From Pseudomonadota bacterium (GTDB lineage Bacteria > Pseudomonadota > Alphaproteobacteria > Rhizobiales > Hyphomicrobiaceae): a DNA stretch of 7,890 bases. The position numbers were made by a program, and so were the translations under genes. Shown one piece after another: positions 1 through 5,053 of the stretch. Location: NCBI GenBank assembly GCA_023430315.1, contig JAEZAW010000165.1, positions 1 through 7,890 of the forward strand. The letters run 5' to 3'. The notes beneath the pieces are model-generated. The model was given only the letters and a program-made list of their open reading frames with translations, was not told where the DNA came from and searched no databases. Each line of letters starts with the position of its first letter. The first letter of the stretch is position 1.

Positions 1-702
1 CGCAACAAGGCGGTCATCGAGGATCATTTCGACAGCCAGTACGAGCTCGAGCGGACGCTGGCAGATCGCGGCAAGAAAGCCGAGCTCGAGCAGCTCATGT
101 CGGAGCTGCCGGCCGCGGGACAGGCGAGCTTCACGCGCCAGCAGGCGCCGCTGGGTCTCGGCCATGCCGTGTGGTGCGCGCGCGAGATCGTTGGCGACGA
201 GCCTTTCGCGGTGCTGCTTCCCGACATGCTCCATCACGCCGACAAGCCCTGCCTCGCCGAGATGATCGAGGCCTACAACGCGCACGGCGGCAATCACATC
301 GCCGTAGCGCCCGTGCCGGACGACCAGACGCACATGTACGGCATTGTCGGCGTCGAGGACCGTGCCGCCAAGGTCTCGAAGATCACGAGCATGGTCGAGA
401 AGCCGCCGAAAGGTACGGCGCCCTCGAACCTGCATGTCTCCGGCCGCTATATCCTGCAGCCCCAGATCTTCGACCTGCTCGCAAAGCAGGAGAGGGGTGC
501 CGGCAACGAGATCCAGCTCACGGATGCTATGATCCGCCTCGCCGCGACGCCGGGTCAGAGCTTTTTTGCCGTGCGCTTCGACGGCAACATCTACGACACC
601 GGTTCGAAGATTGGATTCCTCACGGCCAACGTCGCCTATGCGCTCGCGCGGCCGGACATCGCCCCGGCGCTCAAGGCCGAGATCAAGGCGCTTCTGGGTT
701 GA
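1..702 (+). CDS. galU: UTP-glucose-1-phosphate uridylyltransferase, 5'-truncated by window edge
   Basis: The enzyme makes UDP-glucose from UTP and glucose-1-phosphate in the cytoplasm, feeding exopolysaccharide, lipopolysaccharide and glycan synthesis. The reading frame is open from base 1 and gives 233 residues to TGA at 700-702. The first in-window ATG (97) is internal, because residues 1-32 already match the family (an IEDHFD segment followed by YELE). Visible motifs, counted from the window edge, are GLGHAVWCA at about 52-60, LLPDM at about 72-76, VEKPPK at 132-137 (catalytic-lysine region), GNEIQLTDAM at 168-177 and YDTGSKIGF near the C-terminus. Family members are about 290-300 residues, so about 60-70 residues are missing, including the N-terminal nucleotide-binding G-rich loop. 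The ORF is intact inside the window. The next gene begins 8 bp downstream on the same strand, so the two may be cotranscribed. The family call is secure. Confidence 0.95.
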   Translation, partial: RNKAVIEDHFDSQYELERTLADRGKKAELEQLMSELPAAGQASFTRQQAPLGLGHAVWCAREIVGDEPFAVLLPDMLHHADKPCLAEMIEAYNAHGGNHIAVAPVPDDQTHMYGIVGVEDRAAKVSKITSMVEKPPKGTAPSNLHVSGRYILQPQIFDLLAKQERGAGNEIQLTDAMIRLAATPGQSFFAVRFDGNIYDTGSKIGFLTANVAYALARPDIAPALKAEIKALLG

Positions 703-710
703 ATAGCAGT

Positions 711-1547
711 ATGAGTGAAAAGCAAAGTGGCGCGGCCAATCCCGACTTGCTCTGGTCGGCGGAGAAACTTAGTGCTGCACTCGGCTCGCCCGGTCTCTCG
801 ATCGTCGACACGCGACAGGCCGAGGCCTTTGCAGCGGGCCGCATTCCTGGTGCGCGCCACTTCGATCCCTACTTCGTCAATTGCGACGACACAGACCCGG
901 CCCCACTCGCCTCCTTCACGCGCATGTGGGCGAACATGCTCGGCTGGCGCGGCGTGAAGTCGACGGACACGATCGTATTCTACGGCGCCTTCACCGACAT
1001 GTGCGCGGCGCGCGCATTCTGGTTCGCCGAGTATCTCGGCTGCAAAAACGTGCACGTGCTCGATGGCGGCATCAAAGCCTGGGCCGAGGCGGGTCTTGCG
1101 CTCGAGCGAGACAGCAAGCCGCCGTCTTCCGCCAAGTTCGTCTTCGAGGCTGTGCCGGAACGAGTGGCGACCTACTCGAGTATTCTCGATGCCATCGACG
1201 ATCGCGAAAGCCTCATCCTCGACAATCGCAGCCCCGCGGAATTCACCGGTGCCGATCGGCGCGCCAAATACGGCGGCGCAATTCCAAGCGCCGTCAATTG
1301 CGATTGGGAAGAGCTCTATGACCACACGACAGGACTTCTGAAATCGCCAGCCGACCTCCGCGCCATCTTCGAAACGCGCGGTGCGACGCCCGACAAGAAG
1401 ATCACCGTCTACTGCAATACCGGCTTCCGCTCGGCCCATGCCTATTTGGCCATGCGCCTGCTCGGCTATCCGCACGTGCGCAACTACGTCGGCTCCTGGC
1501 AGGAGTGGGGCAATCGCGAAGGCTTGCCAATCGTGAAGGGGGCGTGA
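711..1547 (+). CDS. two-domain rhodanese-like sulfurtransferase
   Basis: A 278-residue protein of the thiosulfate/3-mercaptopyruvate sulfurtransferase type, with two tandem rhodanese domains at about residues 12-135 and 150-275. The N-terminal domain has the DTR...F..GRIPGA signature, but its loop (YGAFTD) lacks a catalytic cysteine, as is usual for the structural half of these enzymes. The C-terminal domain carries the active loop YCNTGFRSA with Cys235 as the predicted persulfide carrier, followed by the helix AYLAMRLLGY and a GSWQEW motif. No signal peptide is visible, so it is probably cytoplasmic. The ATG at 711 is chosen because it is the first start after the galU stop (8 bp) and gives full family length. 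The Shine-Dalgarno sequence is weak, so translational coupling to galU is possible. The loop does not match the textbook mercaptopyruvate (CG[S/T]G) or thiosulfate (CRKG) forms, so donor specificity is left open and no gene symbol is given. Confidence 0.88.
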   Translation: MSEKQSGAANPDLLWSAEKLSAALGSPGLSIVDTRQAEAFAAGRIPGARHFDPYFVNCDDTDPAPLASFTRMWANMLGWRGVKSTDTIVFYGAFTDMCAARAFWFAEYLGCKNVHVLDGGIKAWAEAGLALERDSKPPSSAKFVFEAVPERVATYSSILDAIDDRESLILDNRSPAEFTGADRRAKYGGAIPSAVNCDWEELYDHTTGLLKSPADLRAIFETRGATPDKKITVYCNTGFRSAHAYLAMRLLGYPHVRNYVGSWQEWGNREGLPIVKGA

Positions 1548-1561
1548 TCCGCGGCCGTCAG

Positions 1562-1587
1562 GGAACTCCGCCCGGCTCTCCAGCGTC
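1562..1587 (+). promoter_or_regulatory. possible EcfG-like promoter of the permease gene
   Basis: GGAAC at 1562-1566 is followed after 17 bases by CGTC at 1584-1587, 58 bp before the permease ATG. Alphaproteobacterial general-stress (EcfG-type) promoters have GGAAC, a 16-17 base spacer and CGTT, so this is one base off. It is a weak single-site match in a GC-rich region, with no further support. Confidence 0.2.
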
Positions 1588-1645
1588 ATTGTGATCTCTC
1601 CTCTGTTATCGTGCAGTGGTTTTGTCCACGTGCGCCGAGATTCCC

Positions 1646-3451
1646 ATGACGCCCGACATTGCCATTTGTCTGACGATCCTGATGCTCGCCATTCTTGCGT
1701 TTGCGTGGGATCGAATTCCTGCCGACGTCGTGGCGCTTGGTGTCATGCTCGCGGTTGTCGGGACGGGTCTCCTGCCCGCTGATCGGGCGTTCGCAGGCTT
1801 CAGTAGTGACACCGTCCTCATGATCCTGGGCCTTCTGATCATGTCGGCGGGGCTCATTCAAACCGGTGTTGTCGAGGCCGTCGGAAGGCGCGTGTTCGAG
1901 TTTGCTGGCAACAACGGCGCGATATTTCTCCCGGCCATCATGGTGTCGGTCTCCACCGTCTCCGCGTTCATGAGCAATACCGCAGCCACTGCGTTCTTCG
2001 TGCCGCTGGTGATCGGGTATGCGGCCAAGGTCGGCGTCAGTCCTTCCAAATTTCTGCTGCCGGTGGCCTTCGCGTCGATCCTGACGAGTTCAGTTACACT
2101 GATCAGTACATCGACGAACCTCATCATCAGCGATCTCCTAACGCGCTACGAGCAGCCGCCCATGGGCATGTTCGAGCTGGCGCCGGTCGGACTGCCGATC
2201 GCAATCCTCGGCATCCTGTATGTCTGGCTGCTCGGCGTGCGCCTCATTCCCGAACGCGAGAACCAAAAAGCGGAGGAAAAGATCGGGGAGCGGCGCTATC
2301 AGGCGGATGTCGTCGTGGTCGATGGGGGGCCGCTTATTGGCAAATCGCTCAAGGAGGTAAAGCTTACACGCGATGCCGGCTTCAAAGTCGTAAAACTCGT
2401 GCGAGGTGGGGAGACCATCCGCGGCTCGAAGCGTATTGCCGAGATCGAACTGGAGGCGGATGACGAGCTTTTCATCGAATGCAAGCGTGCCGATCTGTTG
2501 CAGATCAAGGATATGAAAGGCCTGCGCTTCAAGGCGGACGCCAAGGACGCCGCGCCCGATGCAGCCGACGAAGCCGGTGGGGACAAAGGCGAGGAAAAAG
2601 AGGAGCCGACCGTCGTTGAGGGCGTGCTTCTACCTCGCTCGCCTCTCATCGGACAAAGCTTGCGCAGTCTCGCATTCAAGGAGCGGTATGGTCTGCAGGT
2701 GCTGGCGTTGCATCGGAGCGGCCGCGTGCCTCAGTCCATCAGTTCCGCTCGACTTCGGATGGGCGACGTGCTGCTGTTGCAAGGGATGCCTGAGAGTGTG
2801 AAAGGCCTTGAGCGCGGGAATCTCTTCAACATCTTTGGCGGCGTCGAGGAGGAGCGACTCAATCGCTCACGCGCCCCGCTCGCCGCGATCATATTCTTCT
2901 TTGCGATTATCGCCGCGACATTCAATCTTGCCTCCCTCCCAGTTGCCGTGCTCGGCGGAGCTTTCGCCATGTTGGTGACGCGCTGCCTCTCGCCCGAGGA
3001 AGCCTATCGGCAGATAGAATGGAAAGTGCTGATACTGATCGGCTCGCTGTTATCACTCGGCGCGGCAATGGAAACGAGTGGCGCGGGGAAGTTTCTTGCC
3101 GAGGAATTGATTTCGCTCGTCGGCGCCGACAGCCGCTACGCGCTTCTGAGCTGTTTCTTCCTGCTGACGGTGGCGCTCACACAGCCGATGTCCAATCAGG
3201 CGGCAGCGCTCGTTGTCCTGCCCATCGCCATGCAAACCGCCATGCAGATCGGGGCTGATCCGCGCGCCTTCGCTATGATGGTGGCTGTCGCCGCTAGTTG
3301 CTCGTACCTCACGCCTCTCGAGCCGTCATGCCTCATGGTCTATGGGCCTGGAAAGTACCGCTTTTCGGATTTCTTCTTTGTAGGCGCGCCGTTGACTTTG
3401 CTGATCTTTGGGCTCGCCATCGTGCTGGTGCCATTTTGGTGGCCCCTCTGA
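1646..3451 (+). CDS. SLC13/DASS-family permease with two RCK_C (TrkA_C) domains
   Basis: A predicted 601-residue inner-membrane anion transporter of the divalent anion:Na+ symporter type. Layout: N-terminal hydrophobic segments at about 5-200, two RCK_C ligand-sensing domains at about 215-290 and 322-398 joined by an acidic/lysine-rich linker (about 297-322), and C-terminal hydrophobic segments at about 410-601. The first half keeps family signatures: MSNTAATAFFVP at 109-120 and STSTNLIIS at 154-162. The second half has MSNQAAALVVLPIA at 515-528 and TPLEPSCLMVYGPGKY at 556-571, where better-known members have a T-N pair before MVYGPGG. Substrate is unknown; sulfate, dicarboxylates, citrate or another anion are all possible. 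ATG 1646 is preferred over GTG 1616 because membrane segment 1 begins just after it and a purine-rich stretch (CGAGA) lies at suitable spacing. The 98-bp gap upstream suggests its own promoter. No clear terminator follows. Confidence 0.9.
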   Translation: MTPDIAICLTILMLAILAFAWDRIPADVVALGVMLAVVGTGLLPADRAFAGFSSDTVLMILGLLIMSAGLIQTGVVEAVGRRVFEFAGNNGAIFLPAIMVSVSTVSAFMSNTAATAFFVPLVIGYAAKVGVSPSKFLLPVAFASILTSSVTLISTSTNLIISDLLTRYEQPPMGMFELAPVGLPIAILGILYVWLLGVRLIPERENQKAEEKIGERRYQADVVVVDGGPLIGKSLKEVKLTRDAGFKVVKLVRGGETIRGSKRIAEIELEADDELFIECKRADLLQIKDMKGLRFKADAKDAAPDAADEAGGDKGEEKEEPTVVEGVLLPRSPLIGQSLRSLAFKERYGLQVLALHRSGRVPQSISSARLRMGDVLLLQGMPESVKGLERGNLFNIFGGVEEERLNRSRAPLAAIIFFFAIIAATFNLASLPVAVLGGAFAMLVTRCLSPEEAYRQIEWKVLILIGSLLSLGAAMETSGAGKFLAEELISLVGADSRYALLSCFFLLTVALTQPMSNQAAALVVLPIAMQTAMQIGADPRAFAMMVAVAASCSYLTPLEPSCLMVYGPGKYRFSDFFFVGAPLTLLIFGLAIVLVPFWWPL

Positions 3452-3512
3452 AGGGCGAGTTAGCTGAAGCAAGCGTTCCCCACCGTATCCTGCACCTCGG
3501 GCCGAAAATAGG

Positions 3513-3566
3513 CTGTCCTGAGTTGATGTGGCCCTGACGGCGTCCTGACTTACCGCTGACGACCGG
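3513..3566 (+). repeat. phased CTGAC direct repeats, 11-bp period
   Basis: CTGAC occurs at 3534, 3545 and 3556, exactly 11 bp apart, and CTGTC begins in register at 3513 (one base off the 11-bp lattice). The spacing is about one helical turn and resembles the direct-repeat layout of OmpR/PhoB-type response-regulator sites, though the bases are not a good PHO-box match. It lies between the permease and the first small membrane ORF, ending just before the stem-loop that starts at 3574. It may be an operator for the small-ORF transcript, or chance in a short repeat. Confidence 0.3.
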
Positions 3567-3573
3567 CGGGCAG

Positions 3574-3622
3574 ATTTCCAACGGCAGCCGACGGCGATGG
3601 GCGCCGGGCTGCAGTTGGAGAT
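3574..3622 (+). promoter_or_regulatory. mRNA stem-loop pairing the Shine-Dalgarno of the first small ORF
   Basis: Bases 3574-3582 pair with 3614-3622 (9 pairs, one a G-U wobble). After a single G/A mismatch (3583/3613), 3584-3589 pair with 3607-3612 (6 pairs, GCAGCC with GGCTGC). An inner stem, 3593-3596 with 3602-3605 (GGCG with CGCC), caps it. The 3' arm contains TTGGAG at 3615-3620, the ribosome-binding site for ATG 3627, so in the folded RNA that site is fully paired. No T-run follows, which argues against a standard intrinsic terminator. It matches no riboswitch or thermometer class I recognise (no ROSE UYGCU, no four-U). The structure was read by eye with no folding-energy calculation. 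Confidence 0.5.
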
Positions 3623-3626
3623 GATC

Positions 3627-3803
3627 ATGACCTCGCCGAACCAAGGATTTGCTCCGCTGTTGCAGAGTGCCTGCGCCCTCGTGTCCACGCTGCTCCTGAT
3701 CAGCGTGTTGGGATACGCGATGATTGTCGGTCCCGGCACCGAGATCGCGGCCGAGGAGAGCGGCGAGATTGGAATCGCGCTGCGTGGTAATCCTCCTCAC
3801 TGA
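3627..3803 (+). CDS. small single-span membrane protein, unknown function
   Basis: A 58-residue ORF, not recognised. A short polar N-terminus (about residues 1-10) precedes one hydrophobic helix at about 11-34 (LLQSACALVSTLLLISVLGY is its core), then an acidic, Gly-rich tail at about 36-58 (TEIAAEESGEIGIALRG). There is one cysteine within the helix, and no lipobox or cleavage site is obvious. ATG 3627 is chosen because TTGGAG (3615-3620) sits 6 bases upstream; in-frame ATGs at 3597 and 3621 lie inside the stem-loop and have no better site. Codons are mostly GC-ending, in line with neighbouring genes, until the last few. The gene is 175 bp past the permease stop and 90 bp before the next small ORF. 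It may be part of a pair of small membrane proteins, but could be non-coding. Confidence 0.5.
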   Translation: MTSPNQGFAPLLQSACALVSTLLLISVLGYAMIVGPGTEIAAEESGEIGIALRGNPPH

Positions 3804-3840
3804 CGCGCTTTTGACGAGGGGCTGACGCCTTGGATGCACG

Positions 3841-3865
3841 CTTTCTCCGCTGCCGCGAGAGAAAG
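3841..3865 (+). promoter_or_regulatory. hairpin between the two small ORFs
   Basis: CTTTCTC (3841-3847) pairs perfectly with GAGAAAG (3859-3865). The stem continues inward as CGC (3848-3850) with GCG (3855-3857), leaving only A3858 bulged and a TGCC tetraloop. There is no T-run after it, so it is not a typical terminator. It lies 4 bases before a second hairpin covering the ribosome-binding site of the next ORF, so it may be part of a leader structure or an RNA processing site. Confidence 0.4.
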
Positions 3866-3869
3866 GCTG

Positions 3870-3885
3870 CTCCGGGCGGCCGGAG
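3870..3885 (+). promoter_or_regulatory. GC hairpin covering the Shine-Dalgarno of the second small ORF
   Basis: CTCCGG (3870-3875) pairs perfectly with CCGGAG (3880-3885) around a GCGG loop. The 3' arm contains four of the five bases of the strong Shine-Dalgarno GGAGG (3882-3886), which serves ATG 3894. In the folded RNA, initiation at 3894 should be hindered. A C-rich stretch that can pair with a Shine-Dalgarno can arise by chance in GC-rich DNA, but the stem is perfect, short-looped and close to a second hairpin. Confidence 0.45.
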
Positions 3886-3893
3886 GACGTGAA

Positions 3894-4112
3894 ATGCACA
3901 AACCATCGGAAAATTCGAGCGTCTCGCAAACTCTGCAAGGCTCGGGCGTCGTTGTCGTCGGCCTGCTGCTGGTGTGGCTGCTGGCCTATGTCTTTGCTGC
4001 CGGGGCATGGAATCTGGCAGGCACGCCGCCGCTGGAAGGCGACGTGGCGGCAAGCTGGCAGACGCTTCAGGGAACATCGGGAGGCGAAGCGGATATCGCC
4101 CGCCGCCGCTGA
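3894..4112 (+). CDS. small single-span membrane protein, unknown function
   Basis: A 72-residue ORF, not recognised. A polar N-terminus (about 1-16, rich in Ser, Gln and Asn) leads into a strongly hydrophobic helix at about 17-42 (GVVVVGLLLVWLLAYVFAAG is its core). A soluble tail of about 30 residues with two Trp and an Arg-rich end (IARRR) follows. ATG 3894 is chosen for the strong Shine-Dalgarno GGAGGA (3882-3887), 6 bases upstream; the in-frame ATG at 3834 lacks such a site. Codon use fits the neighbours. The stop lies 10 bp from the convergent sdhB stop with no obvious terminator between. Topology is probably one pass, with orientation uncertain. With the 58-residue ORF upstream it forms a tandem of small membrane proteins. 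It looks more convincingly coding than the first, because of its ribosome-binding site. Confidence 0.6.
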   Translation: MHKPSENSSVSQTLQGSGVVVVGLLLVWLLAYVFAAGAWNLAGTPPLEGDVAASWQTLQGTSGGEADIARRR

Positions 4113-4122
4113 TACCCGCGTC

Positions 4123-4902
4123 CTAGACCCGCCGCTCCACCATGAGCTTCTTGAGCTCGGCGATGGCCTTTGCCGGGTTCAGGCCCTTGGGGCAGGCCTT
4201 GGAGCAGTTGAGGATGGTGTGGCAGCGGTACAGGCGGAAGGGATCCTCGAGATTATCGAGACGCTCGCCCGTCGCCTCGTCACGCGAGTCGATGACCCAG
4301 CGGTAGGCCTGGAGCAGGATGGCCGGACCGAGGTAGCGGTCCGAGTTCCACCAATAGCTTGGACAGGACGCCGAGCAGCAGGCGCAGAGAAAGCACTCGT
4401 AGAGACCATCGAGCTTCTCGCGGTCCTCGCGGCCCTGGCGCCATTCGCCCGGCGGTTCAGGCGTCGTCGTCTGCAGCCAGGGCTCGATGGATTTGTGCTG
4501 TGCATAGAAGTTCGTGAGATCCGGTACGAGATCCTTCACGACTTCCAGATGTGGGAGTGGATAGATCTTAACGGGGCCCGAGATGTCCGCCGTGGCCTTG
4601 AGGCAGGCGAGCGTGTTCGTGCCGTCGATGTTCATCGAGCACGAGCCGCAAATGCCCTCACGGCACGACCGGCGGAAGGTCAGCGTGGGATCGATCTCGT
4701 TCTTGATCTTGATCAGCGCGTCGAGAACCATGGGCCCGCAGTTGGCCTGATCGACGTAGTAGGTATCGAGGCGCGGGTTCTCGCCGTCGTCCGGGCTCCA
4801 GCGATAGATCCGGAATTCCTTCCAGGTGCCTTTGCCTTCAGCTTTGTTCCAGGTCTTGCCGGGGCGGACACGGGAATTCTTCGGGAGCGTCAGTTCGACC
4901 AT
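4123..4902 (-). CDS. sdhB: succinate dehydrogenase iron-sulfur subunit
   Basis: The 259-residue iron-sulfur subunit of respiratory complex II, on the cytoplasmic face of the inner membrane. It passes electrons from the FAD of SdhA to ubiquinone at SdhCD. The N-terminal ferredoxin-like domain holds the 2Fe-2S ligands Cys80, Cys85, Cys88 and Cys100 (SCREGICGSC...C). By alignment to E. coli SdhB, the C-terminal domain holds the 4Fe-4S ligands Cys170, Cys173, Cys176 and Cys237 and the 3Fe-4S ligands Cys180, Cys227 and Cys233 (CFLCACCSASCPSYWWN and CHTILNCSKACPKGLNP). All are present and length is normal. The ATG at 4902 follows a GAAGG-like site. sdhA would normally be directly upstream, but here the upstream neighbour on the same strand is the LpoA-like gene, 147 bp away, and no sdhC, sdhD or sdhA is in the window. 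Confidence 0.97.
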   Translation of the reverse strand: MVELTLPKNSRVRPGKTWNKAEGKGTWKEFRIYRWSPDDGENPRLDTYYVDQANCGPMVLDALIKIKNEIDPTLTFRRSCREGICGSCSMNIDGTNTLACLKATADISGPVKIYPLPHLEVVKDLVPDLTNFYAQHKSIEPWLQTTTPEPPGEWRQGREDREKLDGLYECFLCACCSASCPSYWWNSDRYLGPAILLQAYRWVIDSRDEATGERLDNLEDPFRLYRCHTILNCSKACPKGLNPAKAIAELKKLMVERRV

Positions 4903-4943
4903 CTGGCAAGCCTTCGAGCTGCGGAACTCTGTCGCGGCGCGGA

Positions 4944-4973
4944 CTTTTCATCGAGTTGACCGGGTATGTCAAC
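4944..4973 (-). promoter_or_regulatory. candidate sdhB promoter overlapping an inverted repeat
   Basis: GTTGAC (4955-4960) and GTCAAC (4968-4973) form a perfect 6-bp inverted repeat around 7 bases. On the minus strand the same bases give TTGACA (4972-4967), an exact -35 consensus, with a weak A-rich -10 candidate at about 4949-4944 after a 17-base spacer. That would give an sdhB leader of about 35-40 bases. The dyad overlapping the -35 could be a repressor or activator site. Its 7-base gap does not fit FNR/FixK sites, which have 4 bases between TTGAT-type halves. Confidence 0.35.
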
Positions 4974-5032
4974 GCTCCATTAGGCGCAGTGCCCATGTCT
5001 CAATTGGTGATCTGCGCAATAGGATTTGCGGG

Positions 5033-5053
5033 GAGCCTCAGGACGAGCCTCAG
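5033..5053. repeat. short tandem duplication at the LpoA-like gene stop codon
   Basis: GAGCCTCAG occurs at 5033-5041 and 5045-5053, separated by GAC, giving a 12-bp period. The unit contains the stop codon of the minus-strand gene (TGA at 5052-5050), so a second in-frame TGA lies 12 bases further on at 5040-5038. It is probably a small slippage duplication of no functional weight. Confidence 0.6.

Noticed and set aside
636..1589. 317-codon open frame on the minus strand opposite the sulfurtransferase
   Set aside because: It is antisense to a clear two-domain rhodanese, shows no recognisable family and is Arg/Glu/Ala-rich, as expected for a shadow frame in GC-rich DNA.
1613..1633. GTGG/CCAC hairpin just before the permease start
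   Set aside because: A 4-bp core stem extended only across a bulge; too weak to call.
3333..3938. 201-codon minus-strand open frame across the small-ORF region
   Set aside because: It is Arg/Ser/Gln-rich with no hydrophobic or family pattern and no good ribosome-binding site, and it overlaps the end of the permease gene. The plus-strand small ORFs have better start signals.
3889..4959. 356-codon open frame on the plus strand running through the sdhB region
   Set aside because: It covers the antisense of sdhB, whose cluster ligands are complete; the translation is Arg/Ala-rich without motifs.
4956..4984. Plus-strand TTGACC / ATTAGG promoter in the sdhB upstream region
   Set aside because: It arises from the dyad symmetry of TTGAC; the -10 is poor and there is no plus-strand gene downstream until 6472.
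4984..5017. GCGCAG/CTGCGC inverted repeat after the LpoA-like gene
   Set aside because: Only 6 bp with a 22-base loop and no T-run, so it is not distinguishable from chance in GC-rich DNA.
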